Below, piece after piece: positions 34,228 through 42,496 of a stretch of 51,298 bases of DNA. Position 1 is the first letter of the stretch. Every line of letters starts with the position of its first letter. The DNA is taken from NCBI GenBank assembly GCA_029213195.1, contig JARGNI010000028.1, forward strand, positions 1 through 51,298, in the 5' to 3' direction. This DNA comes from Verrucomicrobiales bacterium. GTDB taxonomy: Bacteria > Verrucomicrobiota > Verrucomicrobiia > Verrucomicrobiales > DEV007. The position numbers and the translations under genes were made by a program. A model generated the notes under the pieces. The model saw only the letters and a list, made by a program, of their open reading frames with translations. It was not told the DNA's origin and made no database searches.

Positions 34228-34764
34228 TCAAGGTTGCACGGTAAGCCTCTGGATCGGCACCAGGAGGGTTCGCCCATCCGGCAGCTCCGCCTGGTAGATG
34301 GCTTTGCTGATGACGGGCTGGAGCCCTCGATCCCTGAGAGCGAGATCGAGCGATTCGATAGCCTGGAAACTGGGCGGCACGGGCGCCGGGGCTTCGGCCG
34401 GACTGACCTCCGCGATGAGAGGAGCTTCGGTCGTGGCGGGATCGGAGAATTGCCGAAAACCTCCACCCAGGAACACCCCGAGGATCATCGCTACGGCCGC
34501 AACCAATACCGTGACAACACGATGCTGTGACGAAGTCTTCGCCGGAAACGGACTCACTTTCTTCGACGCGGCCGCATCGTCTTGAGCTCGAAAGGCGGAA
34601 CGCAACGCCTCCGTCTCGACATAGCCCAAGGCCACCGACCTCCACGCGGCAGGCGCTTCTTCATCGATCCAATGCAGCAAGGCCATTCGCTGCTCGTCGT
34701 CGAGATGTCCATCGACAAGGGATTGGATCCGCTCTTCTAGTTCGGCTTGATTCGTTTCGTTCAT
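34228..34764 (-). CDS. Membrane anti-sigma factor-like protein
   Basis: The 178-residue protein has an N-terminal helical domain (ELEERIQSLVDGHLDDEQRM, LHWIDEEAPAAWRSVALG) like PVC anti-sigma proteins that lack the zinc-binding HxxxCxxC motif. One transmembrane segment is at about 83-102 (VVTVLVAAVAMILGVFLGG). A periplasmic C-terminal part of about 75 residues follows, with IYQAELPDGRTLLVPIQRL. It starts 12 bp after the sigma gene on the same strand, so it is almost certainly cotranscribed and regulates that sigma factor. The signal sensed is not visible. Confidence 0.75.
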   Translation of the reverse strand: MNETNQAELEERIQSLVDGHLDDEQRMALLHWIDEEAPAAWRSVALGYVETEALRSAFRAQDDAAASKKVSPFPAKTSSQHRVVTVLVAAVAMILGVFLGGGFRQFSDPATTEAPLIAEVSPAEAPAPVPPSFQAIESLDLALRDRGLQPVISKAIYQAELPDGRTLLVPIQRLTVQP

Positions 34765-34776
34765 TGCAAAATCTGG

Positions 34777-35325
34777 TTAACTTTCGGAGGCAAGCATTTC
34801 CCGGAAAGAAGTCCGAGCCCGGGCGAGGCGATGCTCGATCACTTTCTCCCCTACGCCCTCCTTGCGAGCCATCTCTGCGACGGTGTGGCCCACGAAATAT
34901 TTCTCACGCAAGATCCTTCGATCTTCTTCGCTCAGTCTCTCCAGCACGCCCTGGATCGTCTCCCGGCGGGATTGCAGAAGGACCCAATCGAAAGGACTGC
35001 GAAGCGGCGACCCTCCCCCTTGCTCCATCCACCGGGTATCCGCCTTCCGTCCCCGAGAGGCCGTTCTCCAGTGATCGGCAACCTTGTGGGAAGCAATCCC
35101 CCGCAACCAGCTGAGAGGATCCTTCACCGGACGTGTCTCGAAATCGTGTCGATGAACCGCGATCGCCACCTCCTGCCAGATATCGCCAGCCAGCCCCTGT
35201 CCTTCCGAACCCAGTTTCCCCTCGATGTAGAGAAGGAGGTCATCCCGATTCTGCTCCAGGATCGCGCCGACGTCTTCAACCGAAGACGGATCGATCTGGG
35301 TGGGACTGGAATCACGGGACGACAT
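34777..35325 (-). CDS. ECF-type RNA polymerase sigma factor
   Basis: The 182-residue protein starts at MSSRDSSPTQIDPSSVEDVG (ATG 35325). Region 2 is at about 20-90 (DIWQEVAIAVHRHDFETR, PLSWLRGIASHKVADHWR), the region 2 pattern of ECF sigma factors. Region 4 is at about 120-175 with a helix-turn-helix (LSEEDRRILREKYF, TVAEMARKEGVGEKVIEHRL). It directs RNA polymerase to specific promoters, probably including its own operon. It is the first gene of a three-gene operon with an anti-sigma protein and an exported protein. Confidence 0.93.
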   Translation of the reverse strand: MSSRDSSPTQIDPSSVEDVGAILEQNRDDLLLYIEGKLGSEGQGLAGDIWQEVAIAVHRHDFETRPVKDPLSWLRGIASHKVADHWRTASRGRKADTRWMEQGGGSPLRSPFDWVLLQSRRETIQGVLERLSEEDRRILREKYFVGHTVAEMARKEGVGEKVIEHRLARARTSFREMLASES

Positions 35326-35336
35326 TCGGCAAAAAA

Positions 35337-35356
35337 GACTCTCCAGAGAAAGAGTC
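35337..35356 (-). promoter_or_regulatory. Leader hairpin upstream of the sigma gene
   Basis: GACTCT (35337-35342) is inverted as AGAGTC (35351-35356), 12 bp upstream of the sigma start. In the leader RNA this could form a small hairpin near the ribosome-binding region. The DNA just upstream contains two GGGAAAAAG/GGGGAAAAAG-like runs. No clear ECF promoter motif was identified. Confidence 0.35.
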
Positions 35357-35486
35357 GCTCGGGACACACTTTTTCCCCAAACTTTTTCCCAATTTCTCTA
35401 CCCGAACTCGAGAAAGGGTTGCAGAGAAGCTTGAACTCGACAAGAACTGAGGCACTTGCCAATCTCGCAGCAGTTCCTCTTTTCGT

Positions 35487-36827
35487 ATGAACCTCCTCCG
35501 ATCCCGCAAGGGAAGACTCGCCGCCTTCAGCGGACTCTACCTCAGCGAAGGTCTGCCCCAGGGCTTCGCCGGTGTCGCGCTAACGCTCGAGTTCAAACGA
35601 ATGGGGATGGATGCGGCAGCAATCGGGGCCTTTGCCGGAACGATCCTCCTGCCGTGGTCTTGGAAATTTCTCGTCGGCCCCCTGGTCGACAATCTGAAGC
35701 TGCGGCGTTTCGGAGCCCGAAAGCAGTGGATCGTTTTTGCCCAGGTGGGAATGCTGGCAGCGCTGTGCACCGCCCTGCTCTGCATGCCGCAGTTCGCTGC
35801 CGGGGGAGTCGTCGGCCTCGGCCTCTTCACCGGACTGATGATCCTGCACAATGTCTTCGCGGCCACCCAGGATGTCGCGATCGATGCCCTCGCCTGCTCC
35901 ATCCTGAAAAAGGATGAACGTGGGCTCGCCAACGGAATCATGTTCGGATCCGCGCAAGCGGGCCAGGCGATTGGCGGGTCCGGTGTCCTCGCGCTCAAGG
36001 AGTGGACCGGCAGTTTTGGAATCGCTTCTCTCCTCGTCCCGCTGCTCCTGACCTGCATCCTCATCGGAGTCCTGACCCTGATCAGGGAGAAGCCGGAAGA
36101 GGAACCCGACGAATTTGGACCGAACGAAACTGCCCTGTCCCGAGCCAGGCAACAAGTCGTCACCTACCTCATCATCGCAGGCAAAACGATCTTCGGATCA
36201 TCCCGAGGCATTCTCGGTTTCCTCCTCGCCCTGCTTCCCATGGGAGGAATGGCTCTGAGCATGGTCGTCTCCACCATTATCACTCCCAGCCTCGGGATGC
36301 AGGATGGAGAAATCGCCAAGCTCAACCTGGTCTGCACCGCGATCTGGGTACCGGCCTGCCTTTCCGGAGGCTGGCTTTCCGACAAGTTTGGCAGGCGCCT
36401 CACGCTGAGCCTGTCCTGCGCGCTATCCGTACTCCCGGGGCTCTGGATCGGCTGGCAACTGAAACAAGCGGGATGGGATCACCCCCCCGATGCGATCGAT
36501 GGAGTCTGGCCAAGGGAAGAAGCCTTGATCCGGCTCTGGTGGATCGCTGCCCTCATCTTTTCCGTGTTTCACGGACTCCTCTACGGCATCAAGACGGCGT
36601 TCTTCATGGATATCATCAATCCACGAATCGCGGGAACCCACTTCACGGCCCTCATGGCGATGTCCAACCTCGTCATCACCTACACCTACATCTGGCAGGG
36701 GCAGGCCCTCTCCACCGAAGCGTGGAACTGGACTCTCTGGCAGATCTTCATTGCCGACTCCGTGTTCGGTCTCGTCTTTCTCCTCATTCTCCCTTTCGTG
36801 AAACCTCAGCAGATTCACTTGGAGTGA
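35487..36827 (+). CDS. AmpG-like MFS transporter
   Basis: The 446-residue protein has about 12 hydrophobic segments. The N-terminus (YLSEGLPQGFAGVALTLEFK) with the following loop (LPWSWKFLVGPLVDNLKLRR) resembles the AmpG/acetyl-CoA (PAT) branch of the major facilitator superfamily. The middle has LSDKFGRRLTLSLSCALSV, with the R-x-G/R-R pattern of MFS loops. AmpG carries muropeptides into the cytoplasm, but this substrate is inferred and no ampC or amidase lies nearby. It is divergent from the sigma operon (161 bp) and converges on the heme dehydrogenase gene (18 bp). Confidence 0.85.
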   Translation: MNLLRSRKGRLAAFSGLYLSEGLPQGFAGVALTLEFKRMGMDAAAIGAFAGTILLPWSWKFLVGPLVDNLKLRRFGARKQWIVFAQVGMLAALCTALLCMPQFAAGGVVGLGLFTGLMILHNVFAATQDVAIDALACSILKKDERGLANGIMFGSAQAGQAIGGSGVLALKEWTGSFGIASLLVPLLLTCILIGVLTLIREKPEEEPDEFGPNETALSRARQQVVTYLIIAGKTIFGSSRGILGFLLALLPMGGMALSMVVSTIITPSLGMQDGEIAKLNLVCTAIWVPACLSGGWLSDKFGRRLTLSLSCALSVLPGLWIGWQLKQAGWDHPPDAIDGVWPREEALIRLWWIAALIFSVFHGLLYGIKTAFFMDIINPRIAGTHFTALMAMSNLVITYTYIWQGQALSTEAWNWTLWQIFIADSVFGLVFLLILPFVKPQQIHLE

Positions 36828-36845
36828 ACGCTTCCCTGGGAACAC

Positions 36846-39659
36846 TCAGTCTTGTGGGGCACTCCTGCTCATGAGATATGCCACCAGATCGCGAACCGCT
36901 TCTTCCGACAGGGTGCGAAGGAGTCCTTCCGGCATCAACGAAATGGGCAGGGTCTCCTTCTTCGCAATCTCATCCCGACGAATCACGATCTGCTCCGCGG
37001 CCGACTGCACCGTGAGCGTTCGCTCATTCTCCTCCGGGACGACACCCGAAATCACTCGTCCATCCTCCAGGGTGAAAACGGTGAGTTGGTAGTCGACGGG
37101 GACGATATCGTTGGGATTGACCGTGTTCCCGAGAAGGTAGTCGAGATTGTGTCGGTCGCTCCCCGTGAGATCGGGCCCCAGCGCACCGCCCTCGCCATAC
37201 AGCTTGTGGCAGGCACTGCAGCTCTGCTGAAAAACAAGTCTTCCATTCGCCAGGTCGGCAGAGGCGATCCGATCACCGGTCAGGAACTGTTTCCACTTCT
37301 CGATCTCCCGCTGCTTCTCCTCTGGCGTGTCTCGAACTTCTCCCCAGGCCACGCGAAGCCTCTCCTGCAGACCCTGGTTTCCAAGGCTGAAAATCTGCCG
37401 CGCCTGGAAGGGACTGATCGCCGATCTAGGAATCTCGCCGCCCTCCACAGCAGAGAGCAATCTGCTCGCATGGGACGCGCGCGACACGAGGGTATCGATC
37501 GCTGCCGATCGGCGGGAGGGGTATCGCTTCCAACTCGCAATCACCTTGCCGGCGATCGAGTTCCCCTCGTAGTGGGCCAGTCCACGAACGGCTTCCGTAC
37601 CGAGGATCTTGTCATTCACCCACTTCTCGAGAAGCGGTTGCAGCTCGTCATCGGGCCGATCAAGAAGGTTCCTCAAGGCAGCGCGACGTGCACCGGGATC
37701 TGCCTCCCCATCCTTTGCCAACGCCAGGAGTTCCTCGCGCGCACGACCATCACCGAAGAGGACGGACAACTCGCGAACCTGGGATTGTCCAGAATCCGAC
37801 AAGTCCGATCCCAGGCTGGAAACGAACTTCTCCCAAGCTTTCGGTTGGGGCGCTTTTCCCCACCCCTTGAGCGCTTCAGCCAGGCCTGCCAGGACCACCT
37901 CGCGTAGCGGAAGGGCCTCCGCTTCCGCCGCCCTCGACAAGAGTTCGGTAACCGAGTCGGAATTGATCTCGAGACCTTCCCCAAGACGACGAGCGATCAG
38001 TCGGGTCACGACGGGAAGCTCGGACTTCAATGCCAGGGTGATCGCTTTGTCAGGATGATCCGGGACGGCGTCCGAGACCCCATACCAGATCATCAGCGAC
38101 TGCTGCCGATCGGAAATATCTTCCGGGAAACCTACCAGGGTCTCGGCGAGCGGAAAACGCTCTGCATGAGGCAAGCGCTGCAAGGCGGCTGCCAGTTCGA
38201 GGCGCACGAGGGGTCGGGGATTGGCCGTAGCGATCTGGTTCAGCGTGTTCCAGGTTTCCGGTTCTTCCGGGTGATCTTCGACGAGCCATCGGACAGCGAG
38301 AGCCTGCTGGCCCTCGTCGAGATCCTCTGCCATCGGATCCAAAGAAATGCCACGGGCGCGATTCGTCAGCCAGGTGGGACGCTCCACGCTGGGAGATCCC
38401 TTTTCCTCCCCCTCGTAGACGATCCGATAGATGCGCCCACTGGTTCGATGGATCCCGTCGTTGTCATGGCATTCGCCCGTATCGGACCAGTCATTCATCC
38501 AGACCTGCCCCTCCGGTCCCGTGATGAGATCGAGCCCACGAAACCAGGGATCCTCCATCATGAGAAAGTCCTCTCCATGACGGGCCACATACCCGCAACC
38601 CTCTCGCTCGAGATGTTCCATATTGATTCGCCTGCCATGGAGATTGCAGGTGAAGACCTTTCCACGATAGGCCTCGGGCCAGACCCCGCCCTCGTAGATC
38701 AGGCACCCCATGTGGGCATGACCACCGCCGAGATCGGAAGTCTCCCTGGTAATCCCCTTGCGAGCCTCATTCCACTTCTCGGCTCCGGTGTCCCAATGAT
38801 AGTGATCGGCTGTATGAGGAATGACCTCGTAGGCATGTGGGTTCAGATGAGCCCCGAACATGCGTTCGTAGTAGGCTCCGGGGATGGCATGCCAGAAATG
38901 CCCGATCACCGTGTTCGTGTAGAAAAGTTGCCCATTGCGATCCCAGTCCATCCCCCATGGGTTGGTCCCCCCATGGGAGAAGACTTCGAACTTCCTTTCC
39001 TCGGGATGAAACCTCCAGATCGAGCAATTGAGCGAGGTCCTCTGGCTTTCCGAAGACCCTGGCACTCCCACCAAAGACGTCGCCGTGATCCCGTGTCGTC
39101 CGTAGAGCCAGCCATCGGGCCCCCACTTGAGGCCATTCACGATATTGTGCCCGATATTCTCGGCATCGAAACCGCCGAGAACGACTTCCGGATCTCCATC
39201 GGCTACGAGGTCTCCATCCGCATCGGGAATAAAGAGCAACTCCGGGGCGCAGGTCGCCCAGACTCCCCCGGCCCCCACCGCGATACTGGTCAGCCGTTTT
39301 CCCTCATCCCAGAAGACCGTTCGCTGGTCCGCCTTTCCATCGCCATCGGTATCCTCGAGAACGAGGATACGATCTCGAAGCTCGAGGTCCCATCGCAGGG
39401 GTCTCTCGGCAAAGGTGTAGCATTCGGCCACCCAGAGGCGCCCCCGATCGTCGAAGCACATCGCGATGGGTTGCTGCACCTGGGGTTCCGAGGCAAAAAC
39501 CTCAAGCCGAAATCCCGGGGGAAGCTTCGCGGTTCGGGCGGCCTCCTCGGCAGGCATGGGAGCACTCCCCTCCGGCTCTGTATTGTAGGGCTCGGGGAAG
39601 TCGCTCGCGACGAGGTTTGCGGTGAGAAGAAGAAGCGAAAAGCTCCAGCGCGGAATCAT
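36846..39659 (-). CDS. PVC-type heme-binding dehydrogenase with HEAT repeats
   Basis: The 937-residue protein has a signal (MIPRWSFSLLLLTANLVASD); the start is ATG 39659. Residues about 30-430 are a sorbosone-dehydrogenase-like propeller (LPPGFRLEVFASEPQVQQPI, FDDRGRLWVAECY, GLKWGPDGWLYGRHG), as in the DUF7133 family. Residues about 450-800 look HEAT-like (LVRLELAAALQRL, ARRAALRNLLDRP). The C-terminus is a c-type cytochrome with CSACH (VFQQSCSACHKLYGEGGALG, LDYLLGNTVNPNDIVP), the PVC-type heme domain. It is the last gene of a minus-strand run with Gfo/Idh, DUF1552 and the TroA-fused cytochrome. Its substrate is unknown. Confidence 0.9.
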   Translation of the reverse strand: MIPRWSFSLLLLTANLVASDFPEPYNTEPEGSAPMPAEEAARTAKLPPGFRLEVFASEPQVQQPIAMCFDDRGRLWVAECYTFAERPLRWDLELRDRILVLEDTDGDGKADQRTVFWDEGKRLTSIAVGAGGVWATCAPELLFIPDADGDLVADGDPEVVLGGFDAENIGHNIVNGLKWGPDGWLYGRHGITATSLVGVPGSSESQRTSLNCSIWRFHPEERKFEVFSHGGTNPWGMDWDRNGQLFYTNTVIGHFWHAIPGAYYERMFGAHLNPHAYEVIPHTADHYHWDTGAEKWNEARKGITRETSDLGGGHAHMGCLIYEGGVWPEAYRGKVFTCNLHGRRINMEHLEREGCGYVARHGEDFLMMEDPWFRGLDLITGPEGQVWMNDWSDTGECHDNDGIHRTSGRIYRIVYEGEEKGSPSVERPTWLTNRARGISLDPMAEDLDEGQQALAVRWLVEDHPEEPETWNTLNQIATANPRPLVRLELAAALQRLPHAERFPLAETLVGFPEDISDRQQSLMIWYGVSDAVPDHPDKAITLALKSELPVVTRLIARRLGEGLEINSDSVTELLSRAAEAEALPLREVVLAGLAEALKGWGKAPQPKAWEKFVSSLGSDLSDSGQSQVRELSVLFGDGRAREELLALAKDGEADPGARRAALRNLLDRPDDELQPLLEKWVNDKILGTEAVRGLAHYEGNSIAGKVIASWKRYPSRRSAAIDTLVSRASHASRLLSAVEGGEIPRSAISPFQARQIFSLGNQGLQERLRVAWGEVRDTPEEKQREIEKWKQFLTGDRIASADLANGRLVFQQSCSACHKLYGEGGALGPDLTGSDRHNLDYLLGNTVNPNDIVPVDYQLTVFTLEDGRVISGVVPEENERTLTVQSAAEQIVIRRDEIAKKETLPISLMPEGLLRTLSEEAVRDLVAYLMSRSAPQD

Positions 39660-39690
39660 GACGGGGATCGTTCTCGATGAAAAAAATCTC

Positions 39691-41007
39691 TCAACCCCAC
39701 GAACGATTCTTCTCCTCGGTGAGGAGGTCGCTCGCTCCCTCATCGCTGATAATTGCCTCTTTGTCAGGATTCCACTGAAGAGGACGACCCACTCGAGCGG
39801 AGACCCAACCGAGGTGACCCGGAGTGATCGATCGATGACCGTTCGCTGCAGGAGCGACGGTTTCCGCCCGTGACTTCACCGAGTCGATGAAATTCCGCTG
39901 ATGCCCGGGAGAACGATACGCCTTCCAGTCCCCCGCTTCGAAATCCTTGGCCAGCCACTCCGCATTGGAAGCCTCGATCTTGCCTCGATCGACCCAGACC
40001 CATCCGTTCTCCCCGATCCACTTGACCCCTTTGCGGTGCGAAGTGGAAATCACGCCCTTTCGACCGTCCCCATATTCCGAGACGATTTCATACTGCACCG
40101 GTGTGTCGTAGACTTGGGTCGTGGGCCAGGTCCAGTTGCGGGATTCGACCCGAGTCGGTCCCGTGCTCTCATATCCCATTCCCCAATGGGCAATGTCATT
40201 GTGATGCCCGATCCAGTCCATGAGGTTTCCTCCTCCATAAGCCGTGTGCCAGCGCCACCAGCGATGATGCCGCGCTTTCATGTAGGGGAGTACCGAGCTC
40301 GGACCGCACCAGAGATCGTAGTCGAGTCCATCCGGGATTTCGAGCACCTCGGTGCTGCCCTGCGCTTCGGCGTGTCCCTCGGGGAGCCCAACCTCGAAGT
40401 GGGAGATTTTCCCGAGATGCCCGTTCCGAACGAGTTCCACCGCCTGGCGAAAGACCGATTCCGATCGTTGCTGAGAACCGACCTGGAAGATCGCTTCCTG
40501 CTTCGCGACCTCGGCCACGACCTGCTGGCCTTCGGCAAACCGGTGGGTCAACGGCTTTTCACAATAGACATCCAAGCCCTTCTCCAAAGCGGCCAGGGTA
40601 ATCGTCGCGTGCCAGTGATCCGGTGTCGCGATGAGCACCGCATCGAGATCATCCCGCTCGAGCATCTCCCGGAAATCGGAGTAGGCAGCACAATCCGTGT
40701 TGCCATATTTCTCATCCACCGCTGCCTTTCCGGGGATTCTTCCCAGAGCCCTTCCCTGTCCCCACTCCCGTTCGCGGTAGTGATGATCATGAACATCACA
40801 AACCGCGACTCCCTGGACGTCGGCGTGATTCAGGAAGGCCCCCATCACCCCGATTCCACGGTTGCCCAGCCCGATGTAGCCCATCGTCACACGATTGCTC
40901 GGAGCCGGTCGATCTCCCTTTCCGAGAACGGAACGGGGAATGATCGTGGGAAAGGAAAGGCCTGCCGCAGAGGCCGAGGAGAGAAAGCTACGTCGGGAAA
41001 TTGACAT
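39691..41007 (-). CDS. Tat-exported Gfo/Idh/MocA oxidoreductase
   Basis: The 438-residue protein starts at MSISRRSFLSSASAAGLSFP, a classic twin-arginine signal. The NAD(P)-binding Rossmann motif is VTMGYIGLGNRGIGVM (G-x-G-N-R-G). The second family motif is EKPLTH, and substrate-domain blocks follow (VGSQQRSESVFRQAVELVRN, HHRWWRWHTAYGGGNLMDW). Exported members of this family are frequent in PVC bacteria and probably act on sugars with bound cofactor. The gene lies 31 bp upstream of the heme dehydrogenase, so the two may couple sugar oxidation to heme; this is inference. Confidence 0.92.
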   Translation of the reverse strand: MSISRRSFLSSASAAGLSFPTIIPRSVLGKGDRPAPSNRVTMGYIGLGNRGIGVMGAFLNHADVQGVAVCDVHDHHYREREWGQGRALGRIPGKAAVDEKYGNTDCAAYSDFREMLERDDLDAVLIATPDHWHATITLAALEKGLDVYCEKPLTHRFAEGQQVVAEVAKQEAIFQVGSQQRSESVFRQAVELVRNGHLGKISHFEVGLPEGHAEAQGSTEVLEIPDGLDYDLWCGPSSVLPYMKARHHRWWRWHTAYGGGNLMDWIGHHNDIAHWGMGYESTGPTRVESRNWTWPTTQVYDTPVQYEIVSEYGDGRKGVISTSHRKGVKWIGENGWVWVDRGKIEASNAEWLAKDFEAGDWKAYRSPGHQRNFIDSVKSRAETVAPAANGHRSITPGHLGWVSARVGRPLQWNPDKEAIISDEGASDLLTEEKNRSWG

Positions 41008-41101
41008 GCCCTCAGTGTGCCGAATCGCGGCACGACGAAACAAGAGTTTTCCCGACGCAAAGCCGTCAAGTGAAGCCCGTCCGCAAATTCGCTGCTTTCG
41101 G

Positions 41102-42496
41102 TCAGATCTCGCGGAGCTTCGCATCTCCGCCCCGGATCGCTTTTCCGTTCAGGTTCATCTTGTCGAGAACGGAGCGGTGGAGCTTGGCGACCGGTTCGCC
41201 CTTCGCCCGAATGTGGCGATTTCCTCGAATCCGCCCACCGGCATTTCCGGCCAGGAGAATGGGGACATTGTTTCCCCCGTGAACCTGCCCCGTGCTGAGA
41301 TTCGTTCCCAGCATCACGACCGAGTTCTCGAGGACATTGGAGCCGCCTTCTTCCATGCTTTCCAGTCGCTTCAGGAAGTAGGCATACTGATCGACAAAGA
41401 ATCGATTGATAAGCGAAAATTTGACGAGGTTCGCCTTCTTGTTTCCGTGGTGAGAAATGGAGTGGTGGTTCCCATCGACACCATCGAGAAAGGACATGTT
41501 GCGACCATTCAAGCCATCCCCGAACATCAGGGTCGAGGCTCGGGTCGAATTGCTCCAGAACGCGAGTGCCATGACATCCATCATGAGTCGACCATGCTCG
41601 CGGTAGGGGATGTTCGGGGCCGCGCGATAGCTTCCGCCCCCGCCCTCCTTGACCGACTTCCCGATTCGACTCCCAGTTTTCTTGATCTCGCTCATGATCT
41701 CCGGGGTGATGACCAGGCCATTGCTCGCCGCGCGAAGAAAGGTGATGCGCTCCTCGACATCCCGGACTGCCGTAAAGTACTCGTCAAGCTTCTGCTGATC
41801 CGACTTGCCCAACCGCTTTTGCAAAGACTTGGCATCTTCGAGAACGGCATCGATGACACTTTTGTCAGGATGAGGTCTCGTCGGCCCCTGCCGCCCGCCC
41901 GAAGAGGTCACCCGCGCTCCTTTGAACAATCGGTCGAAGGCCCGCATCGGATTGATCTCGTGAGGCACCGGGGTCGCCGCCGACTTCCACGACACGAAGC
42001 TGGTGTAGATATGACTGTGCCCGCTCATCGAGACGCCACTTCTCGGAGTATGCAAGCCAAGCTCCAGGGTCGGCAACACCGATTCTTTCTTCGCGGCATT
42101 TCCGATGATTTGATCGAGACTGGGATTCCCCACGTTGACCTCGTTGGCCTTTGCCGTCCGCTTCGGATTCTGCCCGGTCAAGAAAGCCGCAGTGCCGGCA
42201 GCATGGCCGCCTACCGCATTGTTCATCCCGGTGATCACATTCAGATAAGGCTCCAGCCCAGCGAGAGGCTGAAGACTGGGAGGAAGATTCGAGAGGCTGG
42301 ACCCCTTGGGAGTAAATCGACTGTGGTCGACTCCGTTCGGCATGAAGAAACCCGCAAACCGAACCGGGGAAACGCCCGCAGCCGCGTTCGCCCGCCCCAT
42401 CGGGATCATCGCCTCGAGAAAGGGAAGTGTCATCGTCACGCCGACACCGCGAAGTGCGGTTCGCCGAGAAATTTGCCAGGTTTTCGAGTGACTCAT
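41102..42496 (-). CDS. Tat-exported DUF1552 protein
   Basis: The 464-residue protein starts at MSHSKTWQISRRTALRGVGV with a twin-arginine signal. The family hallmark H-x-x-S-H-H is present as NHHSISHHGNK. Other blocks are RFAGFFMPNGVDHSRF and VITGMNNAVGGHAAGTAAFL. DUF1552 proteins pair with DUF1592-family cytochromes in PVC bacteria; their activity is not known. The ATG overlaps the stop of the upstream gene by four bases (42493-42496), indicating translational coupling. Confidence 0.93.
   Translation of the reverse strand: MSHSKTWQISRRTALRGVGVTMTLPFLEAMIPMGRANAAAGVSPVRFAGFFMPNGVDHSRFTPKGSSLSNLPPSLQPLAGLEPYLNVITGMNNAVGGHAAGTAAFLTGQNPKRTAKANEVNVGNPSLDQIIGNAAKKESVLPTLELGLHTPRSGVSMSGHSHIYTSFVSWKSAATPVPHEINPMRAFDRLFKGARVTSSGGRQGPTRPHPDKSVIDAVLEDAKSLQKRLGKSDQQKLDEYFTAVRDVEERITFLRAASNGLVITPEIMSEIKKTGSRIGKSVKEGGGGSYRAAPNIPYREHGRLMMDVMALAFWSNSTRASTLMFGDGLNGRNMSFLDGVDGNHHSISHHGNKKANLVKFSLINRFFVDQYAYFLKRLESMEEGGSNVLENSVVMLGTNLSTGQVHGGNNVPILLAGNAGGRIRGNRHIRAKGEPVAKLHRSVLDKMNLNGKAIRGGDAKLREI

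Noticed and set aside
38055-39680. A 541-codon plus-strand frame
   Set aside because: It is a shadow of the heme dehydrogenase gene on the other strand; no family features.
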